Of a stretch of 64,000 nucleotides of DNA, positions 57,519 through 64,000 are shown one piece after another. The translations under genes and the position numbers were made by a program. The notes beneath the pieces were generated by a model. It was not told where the DNA came from. It saw only the letters and a program-made list of their open reading frames with translations, and did no database searches. Location of the stretch: contig NC_085137.1 of assembly GCF_035046485.1 (NCBI RefSeq), positions 457,059,004-457,123,003 of the forward strand. Reading direction: 5' to 3'. The first letter of the stretch is position 1; each line of letters opens with the position of its first letter. The DNA comes from Aedes albopictus. Taxonomy: Eukaryota > Arthropoda > Insecta > Diptera > Culicidae.

Positions 57519-58370
57519 CTAAGGTTGGAAGAGAATGAGAAAGAGAGAGAGATGTCGTTAGTTGATGAGTACCATCAAAGAATAAGAGAGAGAGAGAGAG
57601 TTTGCTGAGATTTGAGGTTTCCAGGGAAACCGTCCGGTGGTAAACATTGTGGCCCGCCAAGACCCAAGTTCATCGGTCAAGTTCACGTGGCGAGGTACCA
57701 ATCTGGTCTTTGATAAGGAGCCATAAACCACCACCACCACCGTTCTACGAAGGGTGGTGGGATATTCCCATGAGCAGTGGTGGTAGGGCCTTTTGTTTCC
57801 GAGAAATCGAGCGATATCACGTACGGCACGTTTTCCAAGTACGTCTCGATTTACGAAACGGTTTGAAAATAGCAAAACAATGTGCCTATTGGATGTAGCT
57901 CAGTCGTTTGCTGTTTGGTATTATAGCAAGCATGGCCTACTGCTCTGGCACGTGTTGAACTGTTATCAGGTTTTTTTTATGGCGTTCCAATCAATTGGGT
58001 TTGTTTACAGCTGTTGATGAAATTGCCGATCGGGAATGGTTTCATTTCAAATAATTGACTTGTTTTGAGTCTTGAAATTGTTGAACAAGTTGAACAGTAG
58101 AAACTGAATACAAATTTTCATGATTTTGGTTCCCCGGGACTAGCTTCAATATAAGCTTTGAATCAAAATAACACATGATGAGCTCTTCGAAACAACTGTT
58201 AGACAGTTCTTTTCAAATGTATATTGAACTATTTAAGAGGGTTTCACTGAAATATTACGAATGTCAGTTGTTTATTGCCATGACATCAAAAATATTGAAG
58301 AAAAAATTGAAACAACGGATAATCAAAATTAGAGTTCTGAACCGGGACTTGTGTCAGTTTTCGAGCCCAG
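57519..58370 (-). other. Probable yki intron upstream of the WW1 exon
   Basis: Begins after the CTTAG acceptor. Holds GA microsatellite at 57540-57600 and a CACCACCACCACC tract at 57728-57742. No other exon recognised. Confidence 0.5.
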
Positions 58371-59335
58371 AGAAAAAAGCCGCCATGGCCCATCGCGCCG
58401 CGACGCACGCTACACGACAAAAAGCGAGAGCAAAACAAAAACAACCTTACAAGCGCACACGTTTCAGAATCGTCTTCGTCGCGGCGACGCACGCACCGAC
58501 GCCAGACTTTTCGAACACCATGTTTGCTAAAAATAAGTCCGTTCCTCTACTAAACACGATTTCGGTCTGATTTTGTACATTTGCACATACGCACACACAC
58601 ACACACACTCCGCACTCCGCAAAGTGACATCCATCACTTCGGTGCTACGGCGCGCGGCGGCAGTGGTTCATGGAAAAACAGTTATGTGCCAAGTCCTAGT
58701 GTATGGATGTTTTGCTCAGATTTTACGAGTTGAAAATAAAATTTATAGTGTTTCGTCTTCGCCGTCCCGTCGCCCAGCACTCAGCAGCGTCGTGCGTGGA
58801 TCGTGAGTGCGTGCGCACTGTGCGCACGGACGTCATCAACTGGATCGCGGATCGAACGACTCCGCCCACACTCACACCCGCAAAGAAGAACTTATGGTGA
58901 GGCGGCGCGGCGGCATGTTGTGCGTCGCGGTCGATCGGACTAGCTGCGGTGATTTATTTTTCCTGTCAACGCGCGGTGTACTACAGCGAAGCGAGCGATA
59001 TCTGTACGGACACTACAGCAGGCGGGGAGCAGTTTGTGGATAGTGGTAGAGAGCACGTTTTGCTCTACTAGCCGTCATCGTTGGTTCGTCCGTCCGATCG
59101 TCCGTCCATCAATCCATCACATCATTCTGACCGCGTATGTGTACTTCGAAGTTGTTGTTGTTGTTGTGTTGTTTGAGCAGCACGCGAACGCTTCGCTTCA
59201 GTAGCTAGGCGGCGGCGGCGTACAGACAGGCCAAGCAGCAGGCGTTGACGTTGGTGTGATGGCGTCAAGGCCGTGTGAAGTGACTGGGAGTTTGGGAAAG
59301 TAGTAGGCCGTTCGAATTGGAGCAAAATTAGCGAA
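58371..59335. promoter_or_regulatory. CpG-rich island with triplet repeats
   Basis: CpG-dense unique sequence (GCGCCGCGACGCACGC, CGTGCGCACTGTGCGCACG) with (CA)n at 58588-58609, (GTT)n at 59150-59168 and GGCGGCGGCGGCG at 59208-59220. It looks like a promoter or untranslated first-exon region. No coding match to the yki N-terminus is visible. The 131-codon plus frame at 58175-58570 has no motif. Confidence 0.35.
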
Positions 59336-59425
59336 TTTCATGACTTGCTGTTGCAAGGTTATTGGTTATGTAACCGGGTTGAATAGAGGAACTTGACGGT
59401 CGTATTGAGGAGTACAATGATCGTA

Positions 59426-59552
59426 AGAACCCACATAAACGATAACCATAAGATTTGCTTAACCACCCATTCGGGATACAGTTCAAACAGTATGCGGTAT
59501 TGTTGAACCGTCTACATTACGGTCCGTGTATGGTGTTGGTTTATTGGGGAAG
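59426..59552 (+). repeat. Dispersed repeat X, third copy
   Basis: ACCACCCATTCGGGATACAG and GAACCGTCTACATTACGGTC match 47903-48025 closely. Confidence 0.88.
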
Positions 59553-59999
59553 TTCAGAGGTCGTCCCAAACAAGCACCAACAGAACCGGAATGAAGAAAA
59601 GATACGAAATAGGACCTTGGTGGCTGGAGGAGTCAGCTAAACATAAGAAAAAAATAGTTCGGAGATGGCCGGATACGATGGGAGCTTGGAGACACACGGG
59701 CCTGATCAGAGCTCAGAATCTGGAGTACTAAGCTTGATCATGTGTCAGAATTGATCCGCTTGTGCAAGACTTGTAGTGAAGGTGAGCATTGAGAGAGTTT
59801 CCACGAATCTCCAGGTACGAGAAACGGTGGCAGCAGTGAAGAGGTTTAACAGAATCATTGGGTTCTGATAGCACACGTTAAGTGCTAGGACGAGAAAAGA
59901 GAGCGGCAGCTGTTGGTTCAGGTATGTATCAATCAATAACTGTCTAGTCTGAAGAACTAATGCGTTCTTATTCATTAGCCGTATTTCTTCAGGTAATAG

Positions 60000-60590
60000 G
60001 TTCGTCAACGAGGGAAGGTTTCGTCCGGAATCCGCAGACAAATTTCGAGATTTGGCATTTTAGTGTCCAATTTTATCTGGATGCATCGAACGTTTCGAGT
60101 AACGAAGCCCTTCTCCGACGAAGCGGATGCTGGAAGAGCGAAGCTCCTGCAGGCAGATCAAAAGGTGAAGGCTCTCTTGGTTGGATACTCTTCCGATGGG
60201 AGTCTTGGCCTAGATCTGGACAAGGAGGCGGCTCGCGGTATGTGGAAGGCCCTTGAAGATACCTACGTGAAGAAGTTTGTTGCAAGTCACACTCTGCTGC
60301 CGAAATAGCTGGCGAGACTGACCCGCCGACATCTCCACTAGACATGAATGTCTTGCCTTTTGCTCGGACAGATGTTTCAAGACAGAAACGCCCCGTCTAC
60401 AAGAAAAGCAGCGGCGTTAAACATTTCTTCAACGTCTTCACTTTCTGGAAGCAAAATGGCAAGACATTTCTGTCTAGTGGAAACGTAGGCTTAGGGCGTA
60501 TGAAGGAAAGAACTTCAATGCCTCAACTTCATGTTCAGCAGTTCGATGACATTACGACGCCAACTCGAGCCCGTTGACGCGAAACTCGAG
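60000..60590 (+). pseudogene. Ty1/copia remnant: gag
   Basis: Frame pieces read ADQKVKALLVGYSSDG, ARGMWKALEDTY and KFVASHTLLPK, typical of copia-type Gag (UBN2 domain). 60440-60480 resembles a decayed CCHC zinc knuckle (WKQNGK) lacking its cysteines. Frameshifted and non-functional. No LTR was recognised upstream. Confidence 0.8.
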
Positions 60591-60619
60591 GAGAACGATA
60601 CGGTATCGTAGATCCTTCC

Positions 60620-61035
60620 CGAATGTTTTGATTACTTGGTAACGGCATTGGAGAACATCAGTGAAAACGACCTGGCGTTGGAAACCTCGAAGCAACGATT
60701 GCTGACAGAGGAATCCAAGAGGTCGAGTTTCGTAGTGGATTCCGGATGTAGGCATCATCTAGTGAACAGTCAGTGTGGACTGTATGTAGTCAGTCAGGAA
60801 ACTCTTCTAAGAATTGTTCGTGACCAATGTGGCCAAAGACGGCGCCTAAATCGTTGGAAAGTACGAAAGAGAAGTTACCGGACATTCAAGAGAAGGTGTG
60901 CGCTTTGTAATCAAAGACGTAATCTTCATCCCCGAACTAAGAGGAAACCTGCTGTCGCTAAAGGAAGCGTCCCAAGGGGTAGATTCCGTTCGATCGTTGC
61001 TGGTCGAAGACCGATCTGGCAAAATCAGTAGGTAG
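60620..61035 (+). pseudogene. Ty1/copia remnant: protease and start of integrase
   Basis: VTALENISENDLALE, then FVVDSGCRHHLVNSQCGLYV (aspartic protease DSG with the downstream H..N motif). After a frameshift it reads VIKDVIFIPELRGNLLSLKE, the conserved pre-integrase segment. Stops and frame changes mark it as decayed. Confidence 0.82.
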
Positions 61036-61215
61036 CCTAGGACGCGTAGGAAACTCCAAAGAGGTTGCAGTTCAATCCATGAGTCATCCCAAGAGGAGAA
61101 CATAATCGAATTGTTTAAGGTCCGCTGGCAAACTTTTTTTTTTTCAATACCGTAAACCGTAGACAATAAGCTGGAAAAGTTGTAATTTGCAGCCGGTATC
61201 AAGATCAGCGTATAT

Positions 61216-61635
61216 CAGTGAATCGAAACTCAACCATCGTGCAACAATAACGACAATGTCGCAACCTGAATTTGTTGCGACATTCTACCCAATGCGACAT
61301 ACGTTTGTCCCAACTTGTACAGAATAGGACAAAGATCGTGCACCACGAGTTTAGAGATTTTTAAGCCTTGCATTATGATTTTCGAGCGCTAACTTCGAGT
61401 CGGTGAACACTGCAACGCTGCTGAAGATGTATCATCAAAAAGTTCCGATTTTGGGTTAGTAATAATTGATTATTCACGAGTTGAAAAGTATGCGACAAAT
61501 TCAGCCTCCGTTTTGTCTGCAACAAAAAAAATAGAGATCATGTTATTATCTGTTACCAGTTGGGATAAAGAGTAATCGCTGCGTCTTCTTTGTTGCTTGT
61601 TTTGTGCCTCTTTTGTCTGACAATTCTCTTCACTG
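61216..61635. mobile_element. hAT-type MITE, copy B, in the copia remnant
   Basis: CAGTGAATCG and CTTCACTG inverted ends with an 8-bp duplication GCGTATAT / GCGTATAC (61208-61215, 61636-61643). The 420-bp body matches copy A (22749-23562 minus its nested MITE) in reverse orientation. Confidence 0.92.
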
Positions 61636-61643
61636 GCGTATAC

Positions 61644-62130
61644 GTTTTTGGAAGCGTAATCCTGTATCTAAACGGAAAATAACGACGAGGTTATCAGAAT
61701 GCAAACCGCAGATCAAAGGCAGTTCTGGACCTGATCTGTAGCGATTTCTGGCAAAGAAGTTGATATGGCATTGTGTTGGATACTCGGATAGGCTACCACA
61801 GGCAAGCGTTTGATCGATCTGAAGACCCATAAGCTTGTGGTAAGTCGATATGTACTATTCGTTCGATCGATGATGAGATAAAGCTGTTGTTAGTACCAAT
61901 TTATCAAACGCATCAAGCGGAATCCGTGTAGGGTTGCAGAAGCCAAGAACAGTTAGAATTTGAACAAAGTGAAGGATGCGATGGAAGAAGGAATAGATTC
62001 CCTGAGAAGCAATAAGACCTTAGTCATGGTCAACCTACAAGCCGGAAAGCAAGTATTGGGATGTAAATAGATCTTTAAGATGATGGGAAACTATCAAGAA
62101 ATCTGCCAGAGACATCCGCATCATCCTAGG
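61644..62130 (+). pseudogene. Ty1/copia remnant: integrase/reverse transcriptase pieces
   Basis: NLNKVKDAMEEGIDSL, NKTLVMVNLQAGKQVLGCK and IFK correspond to the opening of copia reverse transcriptase (W..AM..E...L..N.TW.LV.LP.G...I..KW.F). The catalytic YVDD is absent; the element ends soon after. Confidence 0.72.
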
Positions 62131-62279
62131 AATACGTCTATGCGTAGATTTTGTTAGTGCAGTAAGAGTCTCATTAGAAATATCCTAAGAGAGCTTTGTG
62201 TGAATCCTATCAAGAATCCAGAAAAAGGAACACCAAATATCGTATCAGACCGCCTAGAATCATGCCATAAATCCGTAAT

Positions 62280-63970
62280 TATGATGTGATATTCCAGAAG
62301 AAATGTTGGAAGAACTTGCTGGAGGAACTTTGGAATGAAGTCGGGAAGGATTTCTGGAGAAACTACGAAAATAAATCACGGATAAAGTATGACAAGGATT
62401 CTTAAATAAACTACGTTAGAAACTCCAGGAGGAACACACTTATGGTTTAACTTCAGAAAGCAATTCCAGGAGAAGTTCCGAAGTAAATTTCCACAATAAT
62501 CATCGAGAATTTCCGACAGAATTCCAGAAAGATATACATATCCTGAAAAATCATCGGAAAGATATTTTCAGGAACTCTATAAAGAATCTCCGGAGGTGCT
62601 CCGGAAGGAAAATCTAAGAGATCTTTGGAAAACTTTCCGGAGAACATAGGAAAAGTTTCTGAAAGAGATACAGATCCGTAAGGATCACAAAAAAATAACT
62701 CAAGTTGAAATTTCTGTAGGAACTCCAGAAGGACATTGGAAGAATTTCTCTGATGAACTGAGGGAAGGACTCAAAGAATTACTGGAGGAACTTCCAAAGG
62801 AGGAATTTCGGAACAAATTTCCAGACGATATTAGGTAGAAATTACCTGATGAACTTCATAGAGAATTAGAAGAAGTGATTTCGTAAAGAATTCCCAGACG
62901 AACTCTGGGGGGAATTCTTTCTCGGTTGAAACTACGACCAGAAATTCCCAGGAAATCGTCGAATGAGAACTTCATAAAATAAAATCCGAAAAAAGATTCA
63001 CAAGGAATTTCTGAACGAGCCATAGAGAATGTCCGATGGAACTCGGGAAATAAATTCGGTAATAACTTTCTGGAGGATCCCCAGAAAAATTTTTTTGGAG
63101 AAAGTGAGTAAGAAATTCCCGGAGGATCACCGGAATTGATTTCTAGAGGACTTGAGAAAGAATTTCTGAAAAACAGAAACTCCAAAAAGAAATCCCACAG
63201 GAAGTTTGTAAGAAATATGATGAGCATCTCTGGAAGAAATTGTTTGTAGGATTGCTTAATGGACTCCTAAAAGAATTCCCAGAGGAACCTTGATACGAGC
63301 TTCTAGAGAAAATACGAATAAAACTTCTGGAGATTTTCGGGAAACTCTGCTGAACTTTGCAAAGAATTCCTAATTAAACTCGGCAAGGAAATCTCACGAG
63401 AACTACGAATGGAGATCCAAGAGGAACGCAGGAAGAAACATCCCCAAATTCCCGTATACATTCCGAAGGGATATTGCAGGAATACCCAACCGGAGTAACT
63501 CTGGAAGGAATTCCTGAAGATCTTCGGATGGAATTCCCGTAGGAACTGCGAAAGGAATTTCGGGAAGAACTCTGGAACGAAGTCTGGAAGGATTTTGCTG
63601 AGGAACTACTATTTTCCGGAAACATTCCGAAAAGAATACCTAGAAGAAAGGAAGTCCAGGAAAATACCTGATGAGTTCCTGCAGGATCATTAGAAGACAA
63701 ATCATTGGAAAGGATTCCAGTGGGAACCTAATCAGGACAGCTAAGGAAACTCCGACAAGAATTCCCGCAGAAACTTCTACGGCGATTCCCGGAGGAACTG
63801 CAGGAGGAAACGCCTTGAGAGGCTCCACATAACTCTTCGGAGGAACTTTCTGAAATCCCGAGGGAATTTCTTGAATAATTCCCGGACGACCTTCTGGAGG
63901 TAACCCCGGAGCAACCCCTGAATTAATATTGCAGCAACTTCTGGAGTTTTCTGGGAGCAACTCCTACACA
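62280..63970. repeat. ~12-bp minisatellite, GA-rich on plus
   Basis: Units such as GGAGGAATTTCGGAAC and CCGGAGGAACTGCAGG run to nearly the end of the window. Long minus-strand frames (e.g. 63374-63700, 63640-63960) are repeat artefacts. Confidence 0.8.
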
Positions 63971-64000
63971 CTCAGTTGAGCTCGTCTAATTTCCATTCTT

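Noticed and set aside
57298..57875. Minus frames of 105-120 codons overlapping the WW1 exon as the missing yki N-terminal part
   Set aside because: They are in other frames, lack LPxGW or TEAD-binding motifs and cross the CTTAG acceptor.

Overview
This is a eukaryotic, repeat-dominated window that looks like a culicine mosquito, most likely Aedes. The clues are split protein-coding exons with canonical GT..AG junctions, insect-style Hippo-pathway and mitochondrial genes, tRNA-headed SINEs (one with a GAA-rich tail resembling Aedes Feilai), TTAA, TA and 8-bp-target MITEs, and kilobases of degenerate GGAATTCC minisatellite. The species call is inference. One assembly gap of exactly 500 N lies at 16074-16573.

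Only two real genes are supported. (1) The 3' end of an ADCK5-like UbiB/aarF kinase lies on the plus strand (exons 4363-5045 and 5113-5221); its 5' exons are outside the window. (2) yorkie (the YAP homologue) lies on the minus strand, with five recognisable exons: 57352-57518 (end of WW domain 1), 26980-27219 (Asn-rich linker and WW domain 2), 25770-25870 (coiled coil), 25554-25704 (Warts/LATS site and DSG degron) and 25416-25480. All junction phases agree. An intron of about 30.1 kb separates the WW1 and WW2 exons. The 5' exons and the last 3' exon(s) were not found. The genes converge: ADCK5 ends at 5.2 kb and yki reads leftwards to at least 25.4 kb.

Layout. 0-4.3 kb: GGAATTCC minisatellite, a 0.95-kb MITE and a tandem family that recurs at 11.5-14.1 kb. 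5.5-8 kb: LTR fragment, then a decayed Jockey-like LINE hit by two TTAA MITEs and a SINE. 8-11.5 kb: minisatellite, hairpins and AT-rich sequence. 11.5-14.45 kb: a TTAA-flanked element filled with tandem arrays of one family in both orientations. 14.7-19.8 kb: minisatellite, SINE and the gap. 19.8-25.4 kb: an AT-rich TIR element, several MITEs and nested hAT-type insertions with exact 8-bp duplications. 25.4-27.2 kb: yki exons. 27.2-57.3 kb: the giant yki intron, holding a recent 141-bp triplication, 21-bp, 12-bp and 23-bp minisatellites, unique GC-rich islands, an LTR fragment with a tRNA-Lys-type primer-binding motif in three tandem units, a deeply nested MITE/TIR element/SINE complex (46.8-49.9 kb), a SINE split by an array-bearing hAT-like element (50.1-53.6 kb), and an element with an internal 145-bp array rich in AAGATGGCGG (YY1/PHO-like) motifs (53.7-56.9 kb). 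57.5-64 kb: further upstream yki sequence with a CpG-rich island, a decayed Ty1/copia element interrupted by a hAT MITE, and more minisatellite.

The recurring theme is transposon-borne satellite: at least three TIR-bounded non-autonomous elements each carry a private internal tandem array. Most long open frames outside yki and ADCK5 are by-products of 12-bp repeats, whose period is a multiple of three.
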